Shown here in pieces: positions 1-5,805 of a stretch of 6,624 nt of DNA (its first letter is position 1; each line of letters starts with the position of its first letter). The stretch spans positions 1-6,624 of the forward strand of contig JABUSR010000054.1 of NCBI GenBank assembly GCA_021442645.1. The letters run 5' to 3'. The position numbers and the translations under genes are program-made. The notes beneath the pieces were generated by a model that saw only the letters and a list, made by a program, of their open reading frames with translations, searched no databases and was not told the DNA's origin. This stretch comes from Ruminiclostridium sp. (GTDB lineage Bacteria > Bacillota > Clostridia > Oscillospirales > Oscillospiraceae).

Positions 1-17
1 TTAGATGCTTCAAAAGC

Positions 18-47
18 GCTGATTAAAAATGTCTATTTTTAATCAGC
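18..47. terminator. AT-rich perfect hairpin, possible second or bidirectional terminator
   Basis: A perfect 13-bp inverted repeat (arms 18-30 and 35-47, GCTGATTAAAAAT and its complement) encloses a 4-nt loop. Read on the minus strand it lies about 50 nt beyond the eno terminator and is followed by GCGCTTTTG; read on the plus strand it is followed by CTTTGAG. Neither tail is a strong U-tract. It could back up the eno terminator, or end a rightward gene lying left of the window. The stem is mostly A-T, unlike the GC-rich coding DNA beside it. Confidence 0.45.
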
Positions 48-83
48 TTTGAGTATTACACAATCTTTATCAGGAGCAGCGGT

Positions 84-124
84 GAAGATAAGAGAACCCG
101 AGGCGGAAAAACCTCCGCCCCGGG
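84..124 (-). terminator. Rho-independent terminator of the trmL-pgk-tpiA-gpmI-eno operon
   Basis: On the minus strand, about 20 nt after the eno stop codon, a GC-rich stem forms: CCCG (124-121) pairs with CGGG (100-97), and GGCGGA (119-114) with TCCGCC (107-102). There is one internal mismatch (120/101) and a 6-nt loop. The 3' side is followed by TTCTCTTATCTTC (96-84), a broken but pyrimidine-rich, U-rich tail. No T-run follows on the plus strand, so the direction is leftward. This is the only operon hairpin with a U-rich tail. Confidence 0.75.
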
Positions 125-144
125 TAAAAAGATTGAAGGGGAGC

Positions 145-1446
145 TTACTTCAGATTGAAGAATGCTTCTCTGCCCAGATATACAGCAACATCATCCAGTT
201 CCTCTTCGATGCGCAGGAGCTGGTTGTATTTGGCCACGCGGTCAGTACGGCTGGGGGCGCCGGTCTTAATCTGGCCGGCATTCAGTGCCACAGACAGGTC
301 GGCAATGGTGGTGTCTTCCGTTTCGCCGGAACGGTGAGAGATGACAGCAGTGTAACCGGCGCGGTTTGCCATCTGGATGGCGTCCAGGGTCTCGGTCAAG
401 GTGCCAATCTGGTTGACCTTAATGAGGATGGCGTTGGCCACGCCCTTTTCGATGCCGGTTTTCAGGCGATGGGTGTTGGTGACGAAGAGGTCATCACCTA
501 CTAACTGGACACGATCGCCAATGGCTTTGGTCAGCATGGCCCAGCCATCCCAGTCGTTTTCGCCCATGCCGTCTTCCAGGGAGATGATAGGATAGGTATC
601 GGCAAACTTTTTCCACATATTCACCAGTTGCTGCTTGGTCATGGTTTTCTTGGCCTTGGGCAAATCATAACAGCTGGTCTCTTCATTATACCACTCGGAG
701 GTGGCGGCGTCGATGGCAATCATGAAATCCTCACCGGGCGCATAACCGGCCTTTTCGATGGCCTGGACGATGACTTTCAGGGCGTCTTCATCCCGCCTCA
801 GGTTGGGGGCGTAGCCGCCTTCGTCGCCCACGCCGGCAGCGGGGGTGCCATTTTCTTTCAGGACAGTTTTCAGCGTATGGAAGACCTCAGCGCACATGCG
901 CAGGGCGTCCTTCCAGCTCTTGGCGCCTACGGGCATGACCATGAACTCCTGGATATCCACATTGTTTGTGGCGTGGGCACCACCGTTGAGAATGTTCATC
1001 ATGGGGACGGGAAGGGTCTTTGCATTGAAGCCGCCCAGGTAGGTGTACAGAGGAATACCCAGGCTTTCGCTGGCTGCCCGTGCGCAAGCAAGGGAGGCAC
1101 CCAAGATAGCGTTGGCACCCAGGTTGCTCTTGTTCGGGGTGCCGTCCAGCTCGATGAGAAGGTTGTCGATGTAGGTCTGGTCCAGAACATTCAGGCCGAT
1201 GAGGGCATCTGCAATCTCGTGGTTCACATGATCCACAGCCTTGGACACGCCCTTGCCCAGATAACGGGACTTGTCGCCGTCCCGAAGTTCACAGGCTTCG
1301 TAGACGCCGGTAGATGCCCCGGAAGGTACACAGGCACGGCCCATAGTGCCGTCGTCCAGAAAGACCTCCACTTCTACCGTGGGGTTGCCGCGGGAATCCA
1401 GGATCTCGCGGCCGAGAACATCAACAATTTCAATCATCTGCTTCAT
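145..1446 (-). CDS. eno: Enolase (phosphopyruvate hydratase)
   Basis: A 433-residue cytosolic enolase, which dehydrates 2-phosphoglycerate to phosphoenolpyruvate. The length is normal for bacterial enolases. Visible family features are the loop SGAST (42-46), the N-terminal DSRGNPTVEVEV segment, catalytic acid/base Glu209 in GDEGGYAP, catalytic Lys343 in LIKVNQIG, and probable Mg2+ ligands Asp246 (IDAATSE), Glu291 (SLEDGM) and Asp318 (GDDLFVTN). SHRSGETED (370-378) and the substrate-contacting Lys394 are also present. All key residues are intact. The first ATG is preferred: AGGAG (1460-1456 on the minus strand) lies 9 nt upstream, while the in-frame Met4 would be 18 nt away. It is the last gene of the operon, 62 nt after gpmI, and is followed by an intrinsic terminator. 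In many bacteria enolase also joins the RNA degradosome; nothing in this sequence tests that. Confidence 0.98.
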   Translation of the reverse strand: MKQMIEIVDVLGREILDSRGNPTVEVEVFLDDGTMGRACVPSGASTGVYEACELRDGDKSRYLGKGVSKAVDHVNHEIADALIGLNVLDQTYIDNLLIELDGTPNKSNLGANAILGASLACARAASESLGIPLYTYLGGFNAKTLPVPMMNILNGGAHATNNVDIQEFMVMPVGAKSWKDALRMCAEVFHTLKTVLKENGTPAAGVGDEGGYAPNLRRDEDALKVIVQAIEKAGYAPGEDFMIAIDAATSEWYNEETSCYDLPKAKKTMTKQQLVNMWKKFADTYPIISLEDGMGENDWDGWAMLTKAIGDRVQLVGDDLFVTNTHRLKTGIEKGVANAILIKVNQIGTLTETLDAIQMANRAGYTAVISHRSGETEDTTIADLSVALNAGQIKTGAPSRTDRVAKYNQLLRIEEELDDVAVYLGREAFFNLK

Positions 1447-1482
1447 TTTTTAGTGCTCCTTTGCTAGTTATGGTGATGGACC

Positions 1483-1506
1483 GACCGGGACGAAGCCGTC
1501 CCAGCC
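1483..1506 (-). repeat. gpmI-eno intercistronic stem-loop
   Basis: Starting 2 nt after the gpmI stop codon, the minus strand reads GGCTGGGACG (1506-1497), loop GCTT (1496-1493), then CGTCCCGGTC (1492-1483). The stem is 10 bp, including two G-U pairs; the inner 6 bp are perfect. It is not followed by a U-tract, so it is unlikely to be a full terminator. The hairpin lies about 22 nt upstream of the eno ribosome binding site. A role in mRNA processing or 3'-end protection is inference. Confidence 0.6.
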
Positions 1507-1508
1507 AA

Positions 1509-3023
1509 TCAATTGGTGATCAAAGTCTTGCCGTCCATCTCCACGGGCTGATCCAGGCCCATGAGGTCCAGCATGGTGGGGGCGATATCGGCCAGACGAC
1601 CGTCCCGAAGACGAACATCTGCTCCCACGATGCAGAAGGGTACGGAGTTGGTGGTGTGCGCAGTGAAGGGGGAACTCTCGGCGTCGACCATCTGCTCTGC
1701 GTTGCCGTGGTCAGCGGTGATGAGGGCGACGCCGCCCATGTCCATGGTGGCGGTAACCACCTTGCCCACACAGCGGTCTACGGTCTCTACGGCTTTCACA
1801 GCAGCCTTAAAGTTACCAGTGTGGCCTACCATATCGCAGTTGGCGAAGTTCAGGACGATGACATCATACTTTCCGCTTCTGATGCGGCGGACGACCTCCT
1901 CGGTGACAGCAGGGGCGCTCATCTCCGGCTGAAGGTCGTAGGTAGCTACCTTAGGGGAGGGAATCAGACAGCGGTCTTCGCCGGGGAAGACTTCCTCTTG
2001 GCCGCCGTTGAAGAAAAAGGTCACATGGGCGTACTTCTCGGTTTCGGCGATGCGGAGCTGGGTCATGTTCAGCTTGCTGATGTAGGCACCAAAGATGTTC
2101 TCCAGCTTTTCATGGGGGAAAGCTACGGTTACATTGGTAAGGGATGCATCATACTCGGTGGTGCAGACAAAGTGGAGGGGAAAGAATCCCTTTTTCCGGG
2201 AGAGACCGGTGAAGTCAGGGTCGGTTAGCGCACGGGTAATCTCTCGGGCCCGGTCAGGGCGGAAGTTGTAGAAGATAACTGAGTCCCCGGCCTGGATACA
2301 GCCGCCCTTGCTGCAGATTACGGGTTCCACGAATTCATCGGTAACCCCGGCATTGTAGGAGGCCTGCACAGCCTCGACAGGGTCGGCCCAGAAGGGCCCT
2401 TCACCACAGACCATGGCGTCATAGGCCCGCTGGAGACGTTCCCAGCGACTGTCTCGATCCATGGCGTAGTAGCGGCCGGTGATGGTTGCAATCTGCCCTA
2501 CGCCAATCCGATTAAGTTCGGCCTGGAGTTGTTCTACAAATCCCCTGCCGGAGGTGGGGGATACATCCCGACCGTCAAGGAAAACATGGACAAAGACCTG
2601 GCTCAGATCGTGGCGCTTGGCCAACTCCAAGAGGGCAAAGAGATGGGTGATGTGGCTGTGGACGCCGCCGTCGGACAGCAGACCCATCAGATGGAGAGCA
2701 CTGTCATTTTCTTTACAGGTGTTTATAGCGTCTAAATAAGCGGAGTTCTCAAAAAAGGAGCCATTCTCCACGGCAAGGCTAATCTTGGGCAGGTCCTGGA
2801 AAACAACACGACCTGCACCGATATTGGTGTGGCCGACTTCACTGTTTCCCATCTGGCCGTCGGGCAGACCTACGTCCAGACCAGAGGCCTCCAACTGGCA
2901 AAAGGGATACTGAGAAAAGAAATGGTCCAGTTTTGGGGTGGCAGCAGCACTGACAGCGTTGCCGGGGATGTCCTCGCCCAGGGCGAAGCCGTCCATGATG
3001 ATAAGCGTGGTGGGTGTTTTCAT
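1509..3023 (-). CDS. gpmI: 2,3-bisphosphoglycerate-independent phosphoglycerate mutase
   Basis: A 504-residue iPGM of the alkaline-phosphatase superfamily, which interconverts 3- and 2-phosphoglycerate through a phosphoserine intermediate using two Mn2+ ions. The phosphatase domain is split around the phosphotransferase domain, as usual. Visible catalytic residues are Asp11 (MDGFAL), phosphorylated Ser61 (GNSEVGH), Asp397 and His401 (CDMVGH), Asp438 and His439 (TADHGNA) and His456 (TAHTTN). Substrate-binding residues are His122 (GGVHSH), Arg152/Asp153 (GRDV), Arg184 (GRYYAMDRD) and Arg255/Arg258 (NFRPDRA). The frame is open 15 codons further upstream, but that start lies inside a stem-loop and has no ribosome site. 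The ATG at 3023 has GGGAG 7 nt upstream (3035-3031) and gives the family's usual N-terminus. Asn-Cys replaces the common Asn-Pro in the NPDMVGH motif, a mild variant. The gene lies 52 nt after tpiA. Confidence 0.97.
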   Translation of the reverse strand: MKTPTTLIIMDGFALGEDIPGNAVSAAATPKLDHFFSQYPFCQLEASGLDVGLPDGQMGNSEVGHTNIGAGRVVFQDLPKISLAVENGSFFENSAYLDAINTCKENDSALHLMGLLSDGGVHSHITHLFALLELAKRHDLSQVFVHVFLDGRDVSPTSGRGFVEQLQAELNRIGVGQIATITGRYYAMDRDSRWERLQRAYDAMVCGEGPFWADPVEAVQASYNAGVTDEFVEPVICSKGGCIQAGDSVIFYNFRPDRAREITRALTDPDFTGLSRKKGFFPLHFVCTTEYDASLTNVTVAFPHEKLENIFGAYISKLNMTQLRIAETEKYAHVTFFFNGGQEEVFPGEDRCLIPSPKVATYDLQPEMSAPAVTEEVVRRIRSGKYDVIVLNFANCDMVGHTGNFKAAVKAVETVDRCVGKVVTATMDMGGVALITADHGNAEQMVDAESSPFTAHTTNSVPFCIVGADVRLRDGRLADIAPTMLDLMGLDQPVEMDGKTLITN

Positions 3024-3039
3024 AGTCATACTCCCGGCA

Positions 3040-3065
3040 CTGAGGACCTGTTCCAAGGTCCTCAG
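3040..3065 (-). repeat. tpiA-gpmI intercistronic stem-loop next to the gpmI ribosome site
   Basis: A perfect 10-bp inverted repeat: on the minus strand CTGAGGACCT (3065-3056), a 6-nt loop (3055-3050), then AGGTCCTCAG (3049-3040). It lies entirely in the 52-nt gap and ends 4 nt before the GGGAG ribosome site of gpmI. No U-tract follows. The position so close to the Shine-Dalgarno suggests an effect on gpmI translation or on mRNA cleavage and stability; this is inference. Confidence 0.7.
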
Positions 3066-3075
3066 CATACCGAAT

Positions 3076-3849
3076 TCAGTCTTGATTGGCGGCTTGAATG
3101 ATTTTCAGGAAGTTATCGGGGTTCAGGGAGGCGGAGCCGATGAGGCCGCCGTCCACATCCTCCTGGGCCAGAAGAGCTGCCGCATTCTTCTCGTTCATAG
3201 AGCCGCCGTATTGGATGGTGGTGGAGCGGGCGATTCGTGCGCCATAGAGCTTGCGAAGAATCCCCCGGATGGCGGAACAGACCTCGCCGGCCTGCTCCGG
3301 GGTGGCGGTGTTGCCGGTGCCGATGGCCCAAATGGGCTCATAGGCGATGATGATATTCCGCATATCATCGGGAGAGACCCCGGCCAATGCGGTTTTAATC
3401 TGATAGGCAATGAGTTCCATGGTCACGCCCAGTTCCCGCTGGTCCTGGTCCTCTCCCACGCAGATGATGGGATGGAGACCGGCGTCCAGGGCGGCATGGA
3501 CCTTTTTGTTTACGGTTAGGTCTGACTCAAAGAAAAGATTGCGCCGTTCGCTGTGGCCGATGATGACATATTTCACATCCAGGTCAGCCAGCATGGCGGC
3601 GGAGATTTCGCCGGTGAAGGGGCCGGTGCCCTCCCAGTGGAGATTTTGCGCACCCACGGCGATGCGGCTGTCCTTCAGGAGCTTTACGGCGATGGGGATA
3701 TCCACATAGGGAACGCAGAGGATGATGCTGCATCGCTTGGCCCGGGGAAGAGAGCTCCGGAGCTGCTCTGCAAAGGCTCTGGCCTCGGATGCGGTCTTAT
3801 ACATCTTCCAATTGCCGGCGATGATGGTTTTTCGATATTTTCTGTTCAT
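3076..3849 (-). CDS. tpiA: Triosephosphate isomerase
   Basis: A 257-residue TIM-barrel isomerase converting dihydroxyacetone phosphate to glyceraldehyde 3-phosphate, slightly longer than the usual 250 or so. Catalytic residues are complete: Asn13 and Lys15 in AGNWKM, electrophile His99 in IIGHSERR, and base Glu171 in AYEPIWAIGTG, which also begins the mobile loop 6. The phosphate-binding segments IQYGGSM (212-218) and GGLIGSASL (234-242) are present. The start at 3849 is 27 nt after the pgk stop. The ribosome site is weak (GTAGGT, 3865-3860, 10 nt upstream), so expression may depend partly on coupling to pgk. The two genes are fused or adjacent in many Gram-positive and thermophilic bacteria, which fits the order seen here. 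No frameshift or missing motif is visible. Confidence 0.97.
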   Translation of the reverse strand: MNRKYRKTIIAGNWKMYKTASEARAFAEQLRSSLPRAKRCSIILCVPYVDIPIAVKLLKDSRIAVGAQNLHWEGTGPFTGEISAAMLADLDVKYVIIGHSERRNLFFESDLTVNKKVHAALDAGLHPIICVGEDQDQRELGVTMELIAYQIKTALAGVSPDDMRNIIIAYEPIWAIGTGNTATPEQAGEVCSAIRGILRKLYGARIARSTTIQYGGSMNEKNAAALLAQEDVDGGLIGSASLNPDNFLKIIQAANQD

Positions 3850-3876
3850 AGATAGATGTACCTACTTTGGAGCGGG

Positions 3877-5073
3877 TCAGCGGTCGGCCAGGCAAGCAAT
3901 GCCTGGAAGGACGAGACCTTCCAGGAACTCCAAAGCTGCACCGCCCCCGGTAGAAATGTGAGAGATTTTGTCAGCATATCCGGTCTTTTCCACGGCGGAG
4001 ACGGAATCGCCGCCGCCTACGATGGTGACAGCGCCGTCCAAACCTGCCAGGGCCTGAGCGATGGCATTGGAGCCCTTGGAAAAGGCGGGGAACTCAAAGA
4101 CGCCCATAGGCCCGTTCCAAATGACCGTGCCTGCGCCCCGGATGGCATCGGTGAAGAGTTGGATGGTTTTGGGCCCGATGTCCATACCCATGCAGTCGTC
4201 GGGGATGGCGGTGGAGGGAACCAGGGTGGGCTCTGCGTCACCGGAGAATTCCTTTGTCACCTGGGTGTCCATGGGAAGAAGCAGCTTCACGCCGAGTTCT
4301 TCAGCCTTAGCAATCATGTTGCGGGCAAATTCGATGTTGCCCTCATCAAGCAGGGAGGTGCCGATCTTGCCGCCTCTGGCCACCTGGAAGGTATAGGACA
4401 TCCCGCCGCCGATGATGATGGTGTCAGCCTTTTGCAGGAGGCTCTTGATAACGCCGATTTTGTCGGAAACTTTGGCGCCGCCCAGGATGGCAACCAGAGG
4501 ACGCTTGGGCTCGTCCAGCGCCTTACCCAGGAAAGCCAATTCTTTCTCCACCAGGAACCCGGCCACGGCGGGCAGATAGTCAGCGACACCGGCAGTGGAA
4601 GCGTGAGCCCGGTGGGCGCAGCCAAAGGCGTCAAAGACGAAGATGTCGGCCAGGGAGGCCAGCTCCTTGGCAAAGTTGGGGTCGTTTTTCTCCTCTTCCA
4701 GACAGAAGCGGAGGTTCTCAATCAGCATGACCTGGCCGGGCCGGAGGGCTGCGCACTTTGCCTTCGTGTCAGGGCCCAGCACATCGGTAGTCATGGGGAC
4801 GGGGATACCCAGCAGCTTTTCCAGGTGATCCCGAGCAGAGTACAGAGAGTTTTCAGGTTTCCACACGCCGTGAGGACGGCCCATGTGGGAGGTGATGATC
4901 ACGGAAGCGCCCCGGTCCAGCAGATAGCGGATGGTAGGCAGGGAGGCCACGATACGAGTGGCGTCATGGATCTCACCGGTTTTTTTGTCATGAGGGACAT
5001 TAAAGTCACAGCGCAGGAGGATTCTCTTTCCGGACACATCAATGTCACGAATCGTCTTCTTGTCATAATTCAT
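3877..5073 (-). CDS. pgk: Phosphoglycerate kinase
   Basis: A 398-residue two-domain kinase transferring phosphate from 1,3-bisphosphoglycerate to ADP, the first ATP-forming step of lower glycolysis. N-domain substrate residues are visible: Arg21, Asp23 and Asn25 (RCDFNVP), His63 and Arg66 (TSHMGRP), Arg122 (IENLRF) and Arg155 (DAFGCAHRAHAS). The C-domain nucleotide site shows Lys201 and Lys205 (GGAKVSDK), GGGMSYTF (222-229), WNGPMGVFE (319-327) and GGGDSV (353-358), ending with STGGGAALEFLEG. Small substitutions such as RCDF for RVDF and FGCAH for FGAAH leave the key residues intact. The start is supported by GAAGGGG (5089-5083) 9 nt upstream. It is the second gene of the operon, 60 nt after trmL. 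Its last codons form two overlapping hairpins (3888-3925). No gap gene lies beside it, unlike the classical gap-pgk cluster. Confidence 0.98.
   Translation of the reverse strand: MNYDKKTIRDIDVSGKRILLRCDFNVPHDKKTGEIHDATRIVASLPTIRYLLDRGASVIITSHMGRPHGVWKPENSLYSARDHLEKLLGIPVPMTTDVLGPDTKAKCAALRPGQVMLIENLRFCLEEEKNDPNFAKELASLADIFVFDAFGCAHRAHASTAGVADYLPAVAGFLVEKELAFLGKALDEPKRPLVAILGGAKVSDKIGVIKSLLQKADTIIIGGGMSYTFQVARGGKIGTSLLDEGNIEFARNMIAKAEELGVKLLLPMDTQVTKEFSGDAEPTLVPSTAIPDDCMGMDIGPKTIQLFTDAIRGAGTVIWNGPMGVFEFPAFSKGSNAIAQALAGLDGAVTIVGGGDSVSAVEKTGYADKISHISTGGGAALEFLEGLVLPGIACLADR
3888..3925 (-). repeat. Overlapping, mutually exclusive hairpins at the 3' end of pgk
   Basis: Within the last codons of pgk, the minus strand contains CCTGGAAGG (3925-3917), a 6-nt loop, then CCTTCCAGG (3910-3902): a perfect 9-bp stem. 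It also contains CCAGGCA (3906-3900), a 5-nt loop, then TGCCTGG (3894-3888): a perfect 7-bp stem. The arms share CCAGG (3906-3902), so only one can form at a time. The second stem ends 9 nt before the pgk stop codon begins. There is no U-tract. The coding sequence here (LEGLVLPGIACLADR) is fairly conserved in the family, so some symmetry may be a by-product of codons. Confidence 0.5.
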
Positions 5074-5074
5074 T

Positions 5075-5097
5075 GAAAAAAGCCCCTTCTTTTTTTC
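5075..5097 (-). promoter_or_regulatory. pgk ribosome-binding site presented in the loop of an A/U hairpin
   Basis: On the minus strand GAAAAAA (5097-5091) can pair with TTTTTTC (5081-5075). The 9-nt loop carries most of the Shine-Dalgarno GAAGGGG (5089-5083), 9 nt from the pgk ATG. The stem is weak, being almost all A-U, and may act like an RNA thermometer-type clamp or simply expose the ribosome site. The ribosome site itself is well supported; the structural role is inference. Confidence 0.5.
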
Positions 5098-5113
5098 GGT
5101 CTCGGCTGCAGAA

Positions 5114-5129
5114 CCCTGCTGTGGCAGGG
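5114..5129 (-). repeat. trmL-pgk intercistronic stem-loop
   Basis: A perfect 6-bp stem: on the minus strand CCCTGC (5129-5124), a 4-nt loop (5123-5120), then GCAGGG (5119-5114). It starts 4 nt past the trmL stop codon. The following bases are TTCTGCAGCC, a poor U-tract, so at most it is a leaky terminator. A leaky one would give pgk its own share of transcript control; this is inference. Confidence 0.5.
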
Positions 5130-5133
5130 GATG

Positions 5134-5616
5134 TCAGCCTTTCATTTCTCCTTCTCCGCTGAGTTGGGGGAATCCCAACTGGCGGAGCGCTTCATAGGTG
5201 ATCACAGCGACAGAATTGGCCAGGTTCAGGCTGCGAGCGTCGGGCCGCATAGGGATACGGATACACCGATCCGCATGGGCCTCGCGAAACCACTGGGGCA
5301 GCCCGGCTGTTTCCTTCCCAAAAAACAGCCAGCTGTCATCTTTAAACTGCGCCTTGGAATAATCCCGAGGCGCTTTTGTAGTGGCCAGCCATAGGTCCTC
5401 AATCCAGTTCTGCCGAAACAGGTCTTCCAAACCATCATAAACCCGAAGGTCTACCATATGCCAATAATCCAGCCCGGCTCGTTTGACCGCCTTGTCACTG
5501 ATGTCGAACCCCAACGGCCGTATGAGGTGCAGACGGCTGCGGGTGGCGGCACAGGTCCGGGCGATGTTGCCGGTGTTCATCGGGATTTCCGGTTCCACAA
5601 GAACGATATTCAGCAT
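5134..5616 (-). CDS. trmL: tRNA (cytidine(34)/5-carboxymethylaminomethyluridine(34)-2'-O)-methyltransferase, TrmL/YibK/CspR-type SPOUT enzyme
   Basis: A 160-residue minimal SPOUT methyltransferase with no extra RNA-binding domain, the expected size for TrmL (YibK in E. coli, CspR in Bacillus). Known family members methylate the 2'-OH of the wobble nucleotide in two tRNA-Leu isoacceptors using S-adenosylmethionine. Motif 1 is NTGNIARTC (14-22) with the family's conserved Asn and Arg. Motif 2 is FGKETAGLP (99-107), and motif 3 is RSLNLANSVAVITYEALRQ (128-146). Together these form the trefoil-knot cofactor site. The start at 5616 gives the typical LNIVLVEPEIPMNTGN beginning; its ribosome site is modest (GAGG, 5630-5627, 10 nt upstream). 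A sigma-A-type promoter lies about 50 nt upstream, making this the first gene of the glycolytic operon, in the position where gap is often found. The exact tRNA substrate is inferred from the family. Confidence 0.92.
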   Translation of the reverse strand: MLNIVLVEPEIPMNTGNIARTCAATRSRLHLIRPLGFDISDKAVKRAGLDYWHMVDLRVYDGLEDLFRQNWIEDLWLATTKAPRDYSKAQFKDDSWLFFGKETAGLPQWFREAHADRCIRIPMRPDARSLNLANSVAVITYEALRQLGFPQLSGEGEMKG

Positions 5617-5660
5617 GGGTCTATCGCCTCGATCCTGATTGATTGTCGGTTTGATACAGC

Positions 5661-5693
5661 TTGAATTTTACTTCAAATGGAATTGAAATTCAA
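5661..5693. repeat. Alternating TTGAA/TTCAA half-site array over the operon promoter
   Basis: Four 5-mers alternate on the plus strand: TTGAA (5661-5665), TTCAA (5672-5676), TTGAA (5683-5687) and TTCAA (5689-5693). The first three start 11 bp apart, about one helical turn. The outer pair extends to a perfect 8-bp inverted repeat (TTGAATTT at 5661-5668, AAATTCAA at 5686-5693), and 5683-5693 is itself a palindrome. The array covers the -10, spacer and -35 of the trmL promoter, as a repressor operator would. The binding protein is unknown; low sequence complexity could explain part of the pattern. Confidence 0.4.
5665..5693 (-). promoter_or_regulatory. Sigma-A-type promoter of the trmL-pgk-tpiA-gpmI-eno operon
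   Basis: On the minus strand TTGAAT (5693-5688) and TAAAAT (5670-5665) are separated by exactly 17 nt. Each matches the consensus at four or five of six positions. Transcription would start near 5658, leaving a leader of about 42 nt before trmL. The upstream DNA (5694-5735) is strongly A/T-rich, consistent with an UP element. Confidence 0.7.
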
Positions 5694-5711
5694 CAATAAA
5701 GACGAATAAAC

Positions 5712-5727
5712 ATGGAAAAATGGAAAA
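5712..5727. repeat. Two tandem copies of ATGGAAAA
   Basis: The octamer ATGGAAAA occurs twice head to tail (5712-5719 and 5720-5727), about 20-35 bp behind the -35 of the leftward promoter. The A-tracts repeat at 8-bp spacing. This may be part of an UP-like or bent segment, or simple slippage; two copies are too few to say. Confidence 0.4.
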
Positions 5728-5782
5728 ATCAACTATTCTATCAAAAATGCGAAGATGTTTTTGGATAAATCGGCCCCTGCCC

Positions 5783-5805
5783 GGGGGAGGGAAGTCGGGA
5801 GAGGG
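5783..5805 (+). other. Canonical G-quadruplex motif
   Basis: Four G-tracts lie on the plus strand: 5783-5787 (five G), 5789-5791, 5797-5799 and 5803-5805 (three G each). The loops are 1, 5 and 3 nt, which satisfies the standard G3+N1-7 rule. It lies in non-coding DNA about 90 bp behind the -35 of the leftward promoter and about 210 bp before that of the rightward one. Whether it folds in the cell is not known. Confidence 0.6.

Noticed and set aside
628..1467. 279-codon plus-strand frame antisense to eno
   Set aside because: Antisense shadow of eno, with no ribosome site or known motif.
1461..2228. 255-codon plus-strand frame antisense to gpmI
   Set aside because: Antisense shadow of gpmI; composition follows the complement of its codons.
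3024..3068. 15-codon N-terminal extension of gpmI
   Set aside because: No ribosome site, it would begin in a stem-loop, and the family N-terminus matches the ATG at 3023, which has GGGAG 7 nt upstream.
3856..5076. 406-codon open frame antisense to pgk on the plus strand
   Set aside because: It lies opposite a complete pgk with all catalytic motifs. Its protein is rich in Gly, His and Gln with no recognisable domain, typical of the antisense frame of a GC-rich gene.
5683..5698. Rex operator at the operon promoter
   Set aside because: The sequence resembles TTGTTGAA on the minus strand but lacks the inverted TTAACAA half of the Rex motif.
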